A stretch of DNA of 25,405 nt. It comes from an uncultured Collinsella sp. (GTDB taxonomy: Bacteria; Actinomycetota; Coriobacteriia; Coriobacteriales; Coriobacteriaceae). This document shows, piece by piece, positions 7,478 through 15,633 of the stretch. Each line of letters opens with the position of its first letter. Positions within the stretch are counted from its first letter, which is position 1. The notes below the pieces were generated by a model. The model was not told the DNA's origin. It saw nothing but the letters and a program-made list of their open reading frames with translations, and did no database searches. The translations under genes were made by a program, and so were the position numbers. Location: contig CABVAO010000026.1 in the NCBI GenBank assembly GCA_902496335.1, positions 1-25,405 on the forward strand, read 5' to 3'.

Positions 7478-8056
7478 ATGCAGGAGCTTGAGGATCGTAT
7501 TCGCCATGACGGCATCGTAAAGGCCGGTAACGTCCTTAAGGTTGATGCCTTCCTCAACCACCAGTGCGACGTTGAACTGTTCGACCACATGGGCGCCGAA
7601 TGGGCCCGTCTGTTCGAGGGTGTCGAGATCAACAAGATCCTGACGATTGAGGCTTCGGGTATTGGTATGGCCTGCATCGCAGCTCAGCATTTTGGCGGCG
7701 TGCCGGTGGTCTTTGCAAAGAAGGCCCAGTCCATCAACCTCGATGGCGAGCAGTATGCCACGACCATCTACTCCTTCACCAAGCAGAAGGAGTACCCGGT
7801 CATTGTCGGCAAGCGCTTTCTGTCCGAGGGCGATAAGGTCCTGATTATCGACGACTTCCTGGCCAACGGCTGCGCGCTTGAGGGCCTTATTAAGATCTGC
7901 GAGGCTGCGGGCGCCGAAGTTGCCGGCATTGGCATCGCCGTTGAGAAGGGCTTCCAGGGCGGCGGCGATAAGCTCCGTAAGCGCGGCTTCCGCGTTGAGA
8001 GCTTGGCCCGTATCGCCGATATGGACTGCGAGAACGGCGAGATCACCTTCGCCTAA
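7478..8056 (+). CDS. xpt: xanthine phosphoribosyltransferase
   Basis: This enzyme converts xanthine and PRPP to XMP in purine salvage in the cytosol. It has 192 residues, against 194 for the Bacillus subtilis enzyme. Characteristic blocks are LKVDAFLNHQCDVELFDHMG near 20-39, ILTIEASGIGMA near 53-64, the PRPP-binding loop VLIIDDFLANG near 121-131, and the ending GFRVESLARI. The LNHQ and IEASGI blocks are typical of the Xpt branch and not of adenine phosphoribosyltransferase. AGAAGGGG lies before the ATG. It ends at a hairpin terminator and is probably transcribed alone. Confidence 0.93.
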   Translation: MQELEDRIRHDGIVKAGNVLKVDAFLNHQCDVELFDHMGAEWARLFEGVEINKILTIEASGIGMACIAAQHFGGVPVVFAKKAQSINLDGEQYATTIYSFTKQKEYPVIVGKRFLSEGDKVLIIDDFLANGCALEGLIKICEAAGAEVAGIGIAVEKGFQGGGDKLRKRGFRVESLARIADMDCENGEITFA

Positions 8057-8083
8057 GCGCGCAACACAAGCGATTGATATGCG

Positions 8084-8119
8084 ATGTGACAAAGGGACTG
8101 TCCCTTTGTCACATTTTTT
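8084..8119 (+). terminator. palindromic terminator after xpt (GGGACTG-type)
   Basis: A perfect 14-bp stem (8084-8097 with 8101-8114) has a 3-base loop CTG and is followed by T at 8114-8119. It can work as a terminator. Its core AAAGGGACTG is shared with the larger inverted repeat at 8529-8599, suggesting both derive from a family of dispersed palindromes. Confidence 0.8.
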
Positions 8120-8139
8120 GTATGAGGGGAGGTGCTGAT

Positions 8140-8520
8140 ATGGATGAGAACAAGATGGAATGGCGCGAGTATGCGCGCTATGCCGAGATGTCGGTCGAGG
8201 AGTTGGCGCGCGATTGCGAGGTGCAGGTGTTTCGCGTGACGGGTCCGGGCGGACAGGGCGTGAACACGACGGACTCGGCGGTACGCATGAAACATATCCC
8301 TTCGGGGATTGTCGTGACGGCGCGTGAGAGCCGCAGCCAGTTTCAGAATCGCGCGAGCTGTCTGCGTAAGCTGCGCGCTGAGCTTGAGCGTCGCGGGCGT
8401 CCACCGCGCCGACGCGTAAAGACCAAGGTGCCTCAACGCTCTCGCCAGCGCAGGCTCAACGACAAACGCTTCAACGCCATTAAAAAGGCCAACCGACGCA
8501 AACCGGGCAGCGACGAATAG
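8140..8520 (+). CDS. peptide chain release factor-like protein (ArfB/ICT1-like)
   Basis: This is a 126-residue protein with only the catalytic RF-1 domain of release factors. The GGQ loop is VTGPGGQGVNTTDSAVRM near 28-45, followed by HIPSGIVV and RESRSQFQNRA. There are no codon-recognition domains. The C-terminal tail of about 40 residues is very basic (RPPRRRVKTK...RRLNDKRF...KKANRRKP). In ArfB/YaeJ such a tail enters the empty mRNA channel of stalled ribosomes, letting GGQ hydrolyse peptidyl-tRNA. A rescue role is therefore likely but inferred. GGGGAGG lies 7 bases before the ATG; an upstream extension in frame crosses the xpt terminator and is rejected. Confidence 0.85.
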   Translation: MDENKMEWREYARYAEMSVEELARDCEVQVFRVTGPGGQGVNTTDSAVRMKHIPSGIVVTARESRSQFQNRASCLRKLRAELERRGRPPRRRVKTKVPQRSRQRRLNDKRFNAIKKANRRKPGSDE

Positions 8521-8528
8521 CCTCCTCG

Positions 8529-8599
8529 TAAGTTGCGGTGAAATAGGGACTGTTTTGCGGCTTTTGCTGCATAAACAGTCCCTATTTCACCGCAACTTA
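8529..8599. repeat. 27-bp perfect inverted repeat (MITE/REP-like palindrome)
   Basis: The arms 8529-8555 and 8573-8599 are exact reverse complements (TAAGTTGCGG...GGGACTGTTT and back). The 17-base centre folds further (TGCGGC with GCTGCA around TTTT), giving a hairpin of about 33 bp. It fills the 86-base gap between two convergent genes. Without a T-run it is not a standard terminator, though it may stop transcription or protect both mRNA ends. Perfect arms and the GGGACTG core shared with 8084-8114 suggest recent mobility. Confidence 0.75.
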
Positions 8600-8606
8600 G
8601 GTGGGG

Positions 8607-9569
8607 TTAGCGGGTGGGGTGCCAGATCTCGAGGGCGCCGGCGAGGATGTCGACCTCGATGCGTGAGGCGACAACGGGCTCGCCGTCGGCCTGGATGGGG
8701 TAGTCGGGCTCCTCAAAGGTAAGCTCGGCATGGCGGCAGCGGCGCATGCGAACCGGCGGCAACTTGGTATGGTGGCCGTCCTTGGCCGAAAGGAACATAG
8801 GCAGGGCAACCGCGCGAGGGACGGGGCCGCAGGCGTAGCAGACGTCGAGTGTGCCGTCACAGGGGTCGGCGTCGGGACAGATGCGATAGCCCGAGCCATA
8901 GGTAGGACCCAGCTGAATCGCCATGATGATCGCCCTCACGCGCTCGGCGGGCGTCTCGTCAAAGCTGACTGTCATGGGGTAGTTGCGATAGCGTAGGCCA
9001 AACTGCTCAAGTCCCGAGAGAGTGTAGAGTGGCGCGCCCGTCAAGCCGGTCTTTTTGCGCAGCTCGGTGGTGCCAAGGCCGATGGCGGCATCGATGCCGA
9101 CCGAAAGCGTTTGGTCGTAGTACTCGACGATCGCCTCGCCGCTGCCGCTTGCGGGGTTCCATGAGCGAATCCGCCCGATGTCCTGACGCCGCAGCTCACA
9201 GGTGAGCAGCGCGCCAAAATCCTTGCCGGAGAAATCTTCGATGCCGAGCGTCTGGGCAAAATCGTTGCCGGAGCCCACGGGCAGGACGGCAAGAGCGGGG
9301 CGGGCGTCCTCCTTTTGTGTCATAAGCCCGTTGACGACCTCGTGGATCACGCCGTCGCCGCCGAGTGCGATAACGGTGCGATAGCCCTGAGCCTGTGCGG
9401 CAAGCTCCTTGGCGTGTCCCATGTGCTCGGTTAGCACCAGGTCAAACTGGGATGCGCGCGCGGTCATATCCAAAAAGCGTTGCAGGCGCTCGGCAACTTC
9501 GCGTGCCGCACCCGACTGGGCGGCTGGGTTGGCGATGATGAGCGTGCGACCAAAATCAGTTGCGTGCAT
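8607..9569 (-). CDS. diacylglycerol kinase-family lipid kinase (YegS/DgkB-like)
   Basis: This is an ATP-dependent lipid kinase with a DAGK catalytic domain, likely phosphorylating diacylglycerol or a related lipid at the membrane face. It has 320 residues. Motifs: IIANPAAQSG near 10-19, the glycine-rich GGDGVIHEVVNGLM near 70-83, and LPVGSGNDFAQTLGI near 96-110. A C-terminal beta-rich domain ends with YPIQADGEP. The start at 9569 (MHATDFGRTLIIANP) has GGGAG upstream; a longer frame to 9641 exists but lacks family-like sequence. The real substrate is unproven. Confidence 0.88.
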   Translation of the reverse strand: MHATDFGRTLIIANPAAQSGAAREVAERLQRFLDMTARASQFDLVLTEHMGHAKELAAQAQGYRTVIALGGDGVIHEVVNGLMTQKEDARPALAVLPVGSGNDFAQTLGIEDFSGKDFGALLTCELRRQDIGRIRSWNPASGSGEAIVEYYDQTLSVGIDAAIGLGTTELRKKTGLTGAPLYTLSGLEQFGLRYRNYPMTVSFDETPAERVRAIIMAIQLGPTYGSGYRICPDADPCDGTLDVCYACGPVPRAVALPMFLSAKDGHHTKLPPVRMRRCRHAELTFEEPDYPIQADGEPVVASRIEVDILAGALEIWHPTR

Positions 9570-9656
9570 GGGGTGACTCCCGGCGTATGACGTGACGATG
9601 CGGTCCCGCTCGGGTCGAATTGCTCCCGATTGTGGCTGCACGGCGAATACTAACGT

Positions 9657-11078
9657 CTACTCTATCAGGTCGTTGTGGCGCTCGATAGCATCCGCTACCG
9701 TACCGCCCTCATCCACAATAAGCGAACGGCGCTTGGGCGAGATGATGCGCTGGGCGGGGTACACGCCGCGGTGTCCGGCGGTTAGGTAGCTGATAAAGGC
9801 CACGATGACAAAGAACCCGGCTGCCGTGCCGTGGAACAGGTCGATGGCCATCATACAGGTGGTGATGGGCACGTTAAGGCCGGCGCAGAACACGCCGAGC
9901 ATGCCCAGCGCTGCCAGAAAGCTGGGATCGATTCCGACGAGGCAACCTATCCAGCCGCCGAGCGCCGCACCGATACCAAACAGGGGCGTGACCTCGCCGC
10001 CTTGGAAGCCGGCGCCCAGGGTGAGCGCTGTGACGACCAACTTGATGGCTGCGTCCGCCAGGGTGGTGTTGCCGGCAAATCCAGCGCCGGAAAGCCACGT
10101 GGAAAGGCCGGCGTAGTCCCAGGCGTCGAGGAGGGCATAGGCGGCCAAAACCACGAGTGCGCCTATAAGTGCGCGAACGAGGTAATTGGTGATAAAGCGA
10201 CCGTACAGGCTCTTGACGGTTCGAACCGACCAGGCAAAGAGGCGTGCCGCCAGACCGAAGATGATGGCGCTGATAACAACGATGACGACTGTCTTGGGCG
10301 TCATGGCGGGAACGCTGGCGATGACATTCGCCTCGTACTCGGTACCCAGGGCGAGTGATGTGAAGTAGCCGGTAAACGAGGCGACTAAGCAGTAGATGCC
10401 CGCGGTGTAGTCGATCTTGCCGATAAAGCACATCTCCATGCCAAAGAAAGCTCCGGCAAGGGGCGAGCCGAATACGGCGCCAAAGGCCGACGAGATGCCG
10501 GCGAGCATGAGGTCGTGGTGATCATGCTTTTTGAGGTGGGCGAGGCTCGAGATGTTGCTGGCGATGGTGCCGCCAATCTGAACCGCGGCTCCCTCGCGAC
10601 CGGCCGATCCGCCCGTTAGGTGCGTGAGCGTGGAGCAGACGAAGGTGAGGACGGCCATGCGCATATGGATGAGGCGTGTGCCCAGAGCGGAGTCGATGAC
10701 CAGGTTGTTACCGCGTTTGGCGGCAAGACCGTGGTTTTTGTACACCCATGCGGTGGCAACGCCCACAACGGGAAGCAGTGCGTAAATCCACGCATGGTGT
10801 TCGCGATAGTCGGTGGCGATATTCAACGAGGCCAAAAACGCCCAAGCGGCGACGCCCATGGCGAGCGAGACGATGACGACGAGTACGAGCAACTTGGCGC
10901 TCGCGAGTAGGTTGCGGGCGTTGCGGCGCGTGTCGGCAGCCAAGAGCTGCTCGGAGCGGGTGAGCTGATGCCTGCCTGCCATGATGACGTCGTTCAGGGA
11001 GAAAAAGCCGCCGTCGTCGAGCGGCTGGGAATGATCCTGAGCCTCGTTTGCGCTTTCGGGTTTGTCGTTATGAGCCAT
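9657..11078 (-). CDS. CLC-family anion/proton antiporter, resembling the fluoride-type clade
   Basis: This is a 473-residue integral membrane protein of the CLC superfamily. The gating glutamate is Glu162 in GGSAGREGAAVQIGG. Other CLC blocks are AFGAVFGSPLAGAFFGMEM near 190 and GAGFQGGEVTPLFGIGAALG in the second half. The segment GNNLV at 123-127, the GREGxxVQ form and the ending SYLTAGHRGVYPAQRI resemble, from memory, CLC-F (fluoride/proton) antiporters more than ClcA, where GSGIP and GREGP occur. Fluoride export is thus a reasonable inference. The ATG at 11078 follows AGAGGA; a TATAAT at 11113-11108 (minus) is a likely -10. No fluoride riboswitch sequence is seen upstream. There are no C-terminal CBS domains. 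Confidence 0.85.
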   Translation of the reverse strand: MAHNDKPESANEAQDHSQPLDDGGFFSLNDVIMAGRHQLTRSEQLLAADTRRNARNLLASAKLLVLVVIVSLAMGVAAWAFLASLNIATDYREHHAWIYALLPVVGVATAWVYKNHGLAAKRGNNLVIDSALGTRLIHMRMAVLTFVCSTLTHLTGGSAGREGAAVQIGGTIASNISSLAHLKKHDHHDLMLAGISSAFGAVFGSPLAGAFFGMEMCFIGKIDYTAGIYCLVASFTGYFTSLALGTEYEANVIASVPAMTPKTVVIVVISAIIFGLAARLFAWSVRTVKSLYGRFITNYLVRALIGALVVLAAYALLDAWDYAGLSTWLSGAGFAGNTTLADAAIKLVVTALTLGAGFQGGEVTPLFGIGAALGGWIGCLVGIDPSFLAALGMLGVFCAGLNVPITTCMMAIDLFHGTAAGFFVIVAFISYLTAGHRGVYPAQRIISPKRRSLIVDEGGTVADAIERHNDLIE

Positions 11079-11288
11079 ACGTTCCTCTTTTAGGTTGCAA
11101 CGCAAGCATTATAGAACGCGGTAAACGCGACGAGCCGGTGGGTTGGTTTCCATTCTGTTTCGCGGCCTGCAACCGACAGGTGTATTTGCGGGTACAGGCC
11201 GAGTCGCGGTCGTGCGACGGGGGATTATACTGAGACAAGCATAAAGAATCGGCGCTCCTGTTGTGCGCCGTGGCATTAAGAGGTGCAT

Positions 11289-12551
11289 ATGGCAGAGAAA
11301 CTCATTCCGCTGGATGACGCACAGTCGATTGTCCTGTCGCACGTTGCTCCGACCGATCTCGTCGAGATTCCCGTGTGGCAGGCCGCCGGTCTTCCCCTGG
11401 CCGAGGACGCGGTGGCCGATATCGACATCTCGCCGTTTGCCAACAGCGCTATGGACGGATATGCCGTGCGCTCGGCGGACTTGGCGCAGGCATCTGGCGA
11501 GGTGCCGGTGACGCTCGATGTTATCGGACATGAGGCCGCGGGTCATGTGTTTGGGGACGCAATCGGCGCGGGCGAGACGGTCCGCATCATGACGGGCGCG
11601 CCGGTGCCCGAGGGTGCCGATGCCGTGGTGAAGTACGAGATCGTCGATGTGCTCGACGGTGACGGCAACGAGGGCTCGCGTGTGAGGTTTTCGGCGCCGG
11701 CCAAGGTGGGGGAGAACGTTCGCTCTGCCGCCGAGGAGGCCCATGCCGGCGACGTCGTGATGCGTGCTGGCGAGGTTGTGACTCCGGCGGGCGCCGGCTT
11801 GCTGGCAAGTGCCGGATACGCGAGCGTGAAGGTGCACGCTGTCCCACGTGTGGGCATCATCTCGCTGGGCACGGAACTGGTCGCACCGAGCAAGGTACCG
11901 ACGCGCGGTCAGATTCGCGATTCCAACTCCTCAGCGCTGATGGCCGAGGCGCTCGATGCGGGAGCCGAGCCCGTGTTCTACGGCATTGCGCCCGATGATG
12001 AGCAGGCGATTGCCGAGCTGGTGCATCGTGCCGTGCAGGAGTGCGATTTTGTCATTACGAGCGGTGGCGCCTCGGCGGGTGATTACGATTTCGTGACGGC
12101 GCTCGTCCGGCGCGAGGGCGAGGTGCTATTTGACCGCATCTCGATGCGTCCGGGCAAGGCCATCACGTTTGGCTTGCTCGGGGGTAAGCCCTACCTGGGA
12201 CTTTCAGGCAATCCTGCCGCGGCGTATGTGGGCTTTGAGATGCTCGCCCGCCCAGCGATTCGCAAGATGCGCGGCTTTGCCGAGGGTGCGCGTCCCGTGC
12301 AGCAGGCGACGCTCACACACGGCGTGAACAAGCGGCAGCATCGCCGCTTCTTCGATCGCGCCACGGTTTTGCGCGACCCCGAGACCGGTGAGCTGTTGGT
12401 GACCGAGGCCAAGACGCAGAATTCGGCGCTGCTCGGCACGATGCAGCGGGCCAACTGCTTGCTGCGTATTGACGAAGGACCGTGCGACCTCAAGGCGGGC
12501 GACGTCGTGGATGTCGTGCGTGTCGACCTGCCCGAGGGAACGGTGTTGTAG
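11289..12551 (+). CDS. moeA: molybdopterin molybdenumtransferase MoeA
   Basis: MoeA inserts molybdate into adenylylated molybdopterin, the last step of basic Moco synthesis. It has 420 residues, normal for the family. Motifs: ANSAMDGYAVRSADL near 53-67, MTGAPVPEGADAVVKYE near 101-117, ISLGTELV in domain 3, RDSNSSAL near 214, and GGASAGDYDFV near 257-267 followed by RPGKAITFG and LSGNPAAAYVGFE. The ATG at 11289 has AAGAGGTG just before it; a GTG two codons upstream is possible. A TATACT at 11226-11231 is a weak promoter candidate. The mogA gene follows 10 bases after the stop, so the two are co-transcribed. Confidence 0.95.
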   Translation: MAEKLIPLDDAQSIVLSHVAPTDLVEIPVWQAAGLPLAEDAVADIDISPFANSAMDGYAVRSADLAQASGEVPVTLDVIGHEAAGHVFGDAIGAGETVRIMTGAPVPEGADAVVKYEIVDVLDGDGNEGSRVRFSAPAKVGENVRSAAEEAHAGDVVMRAGEVVTPAGAGLLASAGYASVKVHAVPRVGIISLGTELVAPSKVPTRGQIRDSNSSALMAEALDAGAEPVFYGIAPDDEQAIAELVHRAVQECDFVITSGGASAGDYDFVTALVRREGEVLFDRISMRPGKAITFGLLGGKPYLGLSGNPAAAYVGFEMLARPAIRKMRGFAEGARPVQQATLTHGVNKRQHRRFFDRATVLRDPETGELLVTEAKTQNSALLGTMQRANCLLRIDEGPCDLKAGDVVDVVRVDLPEGTVL

Positions 12552-12561
12552 GAGGAAGACT

Positions 12562-13041
12562 ATGGAGTTGAAGATATCGATCGTGACGTGCTCGGACACG
12601 CGCGATCTTGCGCAGGACGAGGCCGGAGCCGCACTCGAGGAGCTTATCGAAGCGCAGGGCTGGACGGTCGCCTCACATGTGGTCGTGCGCGACGACGTCA
12701 GCGAGATTGGTGATGCCATTGTGGAAGCCGCCGATGAGTGCCACGCCAATGTCGTGCTCACCTGCGGCGGCACGGGGCTTTCGATGCGCGATGTGACGCC
12801 CGAGGCGACGCGTGCCGTCTGCGACCGCGATGTGCCGGGTATTGCAGAGGCGATTCGCGCGTACTCGATGACCAAGACGCGCCGCGCCATGCTCTCGCGC
12901 GCTATTTGCATGCAACGAGGTCATACACTTGTCGTAAACTTTCCCGGTTCTACGAAGGCCGCCCGCGAAAGCTGGGAGGCCATAGCAGATCAGCTGGAGC
13001 ATGCGGCTCAGATGACAGCGGGCGGCGGACATACCAATTAA
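12562..13041 (+). CDS. mogA: molybdopterin adenylyltransferase (MogA/MoaB-like)
   Basis: This protein adenylylates molybdopterin using ATP, preparing it for MoeA. It has 159 residues, like MoaB/MogA. Motifs: ISIVTCSDTRDLAQDEAG at 5-22, the nucleotide/MPT-binding TCGGTGLSMRDVTPEAT near 67-83, and VVNFPGSTKAARESWE near the end. The ATG is 7 bases after GGAGGA, directly behind moeA. MogA and MoaB cannot be separated by eye; the pairing with moeA supports the adenylyltransferase role in either case. A terminator follows. Confidence 0.92.
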   Translation: MELKISIVTCSDTRDLAQDEAGAALEELIEAQGWTVASHVVVRDDVSEIGDAIVEAADECHANVVLTCGGTGLSMRDVTPEATRAVCDRDVPGIAEAIRAYSMTKTRRAMLSRAICMQRGHTLVVNFPGSTKAARESWEAIADQLEHAAQMTAGGGHTN

Positions 13042-13057
13042 GCGGTTTACCTGCGGT

Positions 13058-13091
13058 GGGGCGACCTTATCGGTCGCTCCGCTTTTGTTTT
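13058..13091 (+). terminator. rho-independent terminator of moeA-mogA
   Basis: GGGGCGACC (13058-13066) pairs with GGTCGCTCC (13072-13080) with one G-T wobble and a 5-base loop, followed by a T-rich tail (13083-13091). Confidence 0.85.
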
Positions 13092-13131
13092 CCGCCGAAT
13101 CGACGCCGAGGTGTACGGTAACTCGAAACTA

Positions 13132-13197
13132 TATTCTCAGCGAGAATAATTTCTCACTAACATTATTCGCGCAAAAGTATAATCTGATTGCAGATTA
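13132..13197 (+). promoter_or_regulatory. modA promoter with two candidate operators
   Basis: TATAAT at 13178-13183 is a perfect -10; the -35 is poor. TATTCTC-AGC-GAGAATA (13132-13148) is a perfect 7-bp inverted repeat. TAATCTG-ATTG-CAGATTA (13180-13197) is another and overlaps the -10. A larger imperfect repeat (GCGAGAATAAT with ATTATTCGCGC) spans 13140-13172. Molybdate operons are usually repressed by ModE-type regulators; which protein binds here is unknown. Confidence 0.55.
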
Positions 13198-13243
13198 AAG
13201 CCCGCGGTGGGGTACCCGGGCACAAGGTCCGAAAGGGTTGAAT

Positions 13244-14119
13244 ATGTTCGATATGGTTTCTCGCCGCGGATTCGTCTCGCTTTCTGCTGTCGCCGCTGCC
13301 GGCCTTGGTCTTGCTGGCTGCTCGGGCAGCAAGACGTCCGAGCCGGCCGGATCCGATGCCGGCTCCGCCAAGTCTTCCTCTAAGAAGAAGGCTGTCGAGC
13401 TGCAGGTCTTTGCCGCCAACTCGCTCGAGAAGGCCCTGCCCGAGGTTCAGGAGCTCTACACCGAGCAGACCGGCACTACGTTTGCCGACACGCAGTTTAA
13501 GGCGTCTGGCGACCTTGTCGAGCAGATGCGCGCCGGTGCCGCCGTCGACGTGCTCATCACGGCCTCCAAGGGCACCATGGACGACGCCGAGGCCGCCGAG
13601 CTCGTCGACGTCGATACGCGTGAGGACATGTTCGTCAACGACCTTGTGATCATTCGCGCCGAGGGCTCCGACACCAAGGTCGAGGCCATCGCCGACGTCG
13701 CGAATCTGGACGGCAAGATCGCCATTGGCGACGCCAAGACCGTTCCCGCCGGCAAGTACGCCAACCAGGCGCTGGCTTCTGTGGGCCTCTACACCGGCAC
13801 CGAGGGCGACGACGGCGAGTACGCGCCTGAGATCGCCGACAAGGTAGCCCTGGCTGACAAAGTTGGTACCGCCGCCGCCTATGTGTCCACGGGCGACTGC
13901 GTGGCTGGCTTTGTCTATAGCTCCGACATCTTCCGCTACGACGGCATCGAGGAGGCCTTCGTGTGCCCCGAGGACTCGCACAAGCCCATCGTGTACCCGG
14001 GTGCCGTTGCCGAGAGCTCCGAGCACGCCGACGAGGCCAAGGCGTTCATCGACTTCTGCCTGACCAACAAGAAGGCTCAGAAGATTTGGGCCAAGTACGG
14101 CTTTGAGCTTTCCGCGTAG
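13244..14119 (+). CDS. modA: molybdate ABC transporter substrate-binding lipoprotein
   Basis: This is the extracytoplasmic binding protein that captures molybdate (possibly tungstate) and delivers it to ModBC. It has 291 residues. The signal sequence starts with SRRGFV, which resembles a Tat motif, then a hydrophobic stretch and the lipobox LAGC (Cys at about residue 25), so it is membrane-anchored. The mature protein begins with a Ser/Lys linker, then LQVFAANSLEKALPEVQELY near 45-64 and FKASGDLVEQMRAGAAVDVL, typical of ModA. The ending KAQKIWAKYGFE also fits. GAAAGGG six bases before the ATG fixes the start. First gene of modABC. Confidence 0.92.
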   Translation: MFDMVSRRGFVSLSAVAAAGLGLAGCSGSKTSEPAGSDAGSAKSSSKKKAVELQVFAANSLEKALPEVQELYTEQTGTTFADTQFKASGDLVEQMRAGAAVDVLITASKGTMDDAEAAELVDVDTREDMFVNDLVIIRAEGSDTKVEAIADVANLDGKIAIGDAKTVPAGKYANQALASVGLYTGTEGDDGEYAPEIADKVALADKVGTAAAYVSTGDCVAGFVYSSDIFRYDGIEEAFVCPEDSHKPIVYPGAVAESSEHADEAKAFIDFCLTNKKAQKIWAKYGFELSA

Positions 14120-14187
14120 TGCGGCTTGGCGCGATAATTCCATCGTTTTGTGTTTCACTCCGTCCTTGTATTCGCTTGGAGCTTTTC

Positions 14188-15630
14188 GTGCTTAATAGAT
14201 TCCGCATGCTTGTCGCCTGTGCTTTGACCTTCGCGCTTTGCTGGGTGCCGGGATTTGCGTTTGCTGGGGACGCTGAGGACGGGGCCCAGGCTGCTGCGAC
14301 CGCTCATGGGCTTTCCTATGGGATCGAGGGTTTTGAGCGGTTGGCCAAGGGGACCGCTCGTGCCATGGAGGGCCAGCCTGAGGGCTACCGGTTTCCCGTT
14401 GACGAGGACGTGGACCTTGTGGTGGCGCCTGCTGCCGATCGCGTTGTGGTGTGGATATCGCCCAAGGCGGTCGAGAAGTATGGATTGGATCCGCAGGACA
14501 ACGAGTGCGTATCGGGTCTCAAGGCCCTCGTCTGTAAGCTCGACAGCGCAAACTGCATGGGAGGTGCGCAGCTGGGGGACGTGGATCTTCCTTGGTATGT
14601 CACGGCGGAAACAACGTTTGATTCCGGCGGGTATACCTATGGCTTTGACGAGCGCGGTGCGGATGGGGACCGCTATGTGGTGATTGCATCAGACTCGGGT
14701 GATGCCAAGGGCGGCGCGCGTTGGCTTGATAGCGCTCAAATGGTAGAAGCATCGTCTGTCGTATTGCGGGATGAGCAGGGGCCCTGGACCTCTCTGACCT
14801 CCTTTTTGTGCGACATCGACTATCGCCCGTTTTGGGTGTCCATAAAAACGAGCGGCCTTGCCCTGCTGATCTCCTTTGCGCTGGGCCTGTTCGCCGCGTG
14901 GAAGACTATGGGTACCTCGAGTCGCATCAAGGGCCTGCTCGACTCGGTCTTTACCATCCCTATGGTGCTGCCGCCCACGGTCTGCGGCTTTCTGCTCCTC
15001 ATGCTGTTTGGCCGCTCGACCGGGGTGGGCCAGTGGCTTATCGCGCACGGTATCTCGATTGTCTTTACGTGGCCTGCGGCGGTGATCTCTGCCGTGGTGG
15101 TGTCGTTCCCCCTGGTCTATCGAACGGCCCTCGGTGCCTTTGAGAGCCTCGACACGCAAATGCTCGATGCGGCGCGCACGCTGGGCTGGTCCGAGCGTCG
15201 CATCTTTACCAAGCTTATGATGCCGCTTGGCTGGCCCTCGATTGCCGCCGGCACGGTACTCGCCTTTGCCCGCGCGATGGGCGAGTTTGGCTGCACCCTG
15301 TTCTTTGCGGGCAACTACGCCGGTATTACGCAGACCATTCCCATTGCCATCTACTTTGAGTGGATGGGCGGCAACACGTCGGTGGCCCTCTTTTGGGTCG
15401 TCGTCGTGATCGTGTTTAGCTTCCTGGTCATCCTGTTCATCAACATGTACACCGCTCATTCGCAAAAGTATCGCGAGCGGGGCCTTTCCCGTGCGGAGCG
15501 CAAACAGGCCAAAGATCTCGCCGGACAGGGCGATTCGCTCGACCCAGTCGGCGGCGATGCGCTGCGTATCGATCGCGAGGCGCTGGCCGAGCTCATGCGC
15601 GATGATGCGGCGCCGCAGGGAGGTCGATAG
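14188..15630 (+). CDS. modB: molybdate ABC transporter permease with N-terminal extracytoplasmic domain
   Basis: This is the membrane channel of the molybdate importer. The C-terminal half (from about residue 210) is a standard ModB. Its first transmembrane segment is near 213-236 (SGLALLISFALGLFAAW), followed by PMVLPPTVCGFLL, and the ATPase-contact EAA loop is AARTLGWSERRIFTKLMMPL. The N-terminal part is not standard: a signal peptide (ending near GFAFA, residue 26), then about 180 hydrophilic residues with two cysteines near KALVCKLDSANCMGG, predicted outside the membrane. Usual ModB has about 220-280 residues; this has 480. I chose GTG 14188 because GGAG lies 6 bases upstream; an in-frame GTG at 14119 overlaps the modA stop. 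The domain is unrecognised. Confidence 0.88.
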   Translation: MLNRFRMLVACALTFALCWVPGFAFAGDAEDGAQAAATAHGLSYGIEGFERLAKGTARAMEGQPEGYRFPVDEDVDLVVAPAADRVVVWISPKAVEKYGLDPQDNECVSGLKALVCKLDSANCMGGAQLGDVDLPWYVTAETTFDSGGYTYGFDERGADGDRYVVIASDSGDAKGGARWLDSAQMVEASSVVLRDEQGPWTSLTSFLCDIDYRPFWVSIKTSGLALLISFALGLFAAWKTMGTSSRIKGLLDSVFTIPMVLPPTVCGFLLLMLFGRSTGVGQWLIAHGISIVFTWPAAVISAVVVSFPLVYRTALGAFESLDTQMLDAARTLGWSERRIFTKLMMPLGWPSIAAGTVLAFARAMGEFGCTLFFAGNYAGITQTIPIAIYFEWMGGNTSVALFWVVVVIVFSFLVILFINMYTAHSQKYRERGLSRAERKQAKDLAGQGDSLDPVGGDALRIDREALAELMRDDAAPQGGR

Positions 15631-15633
15631 GTC

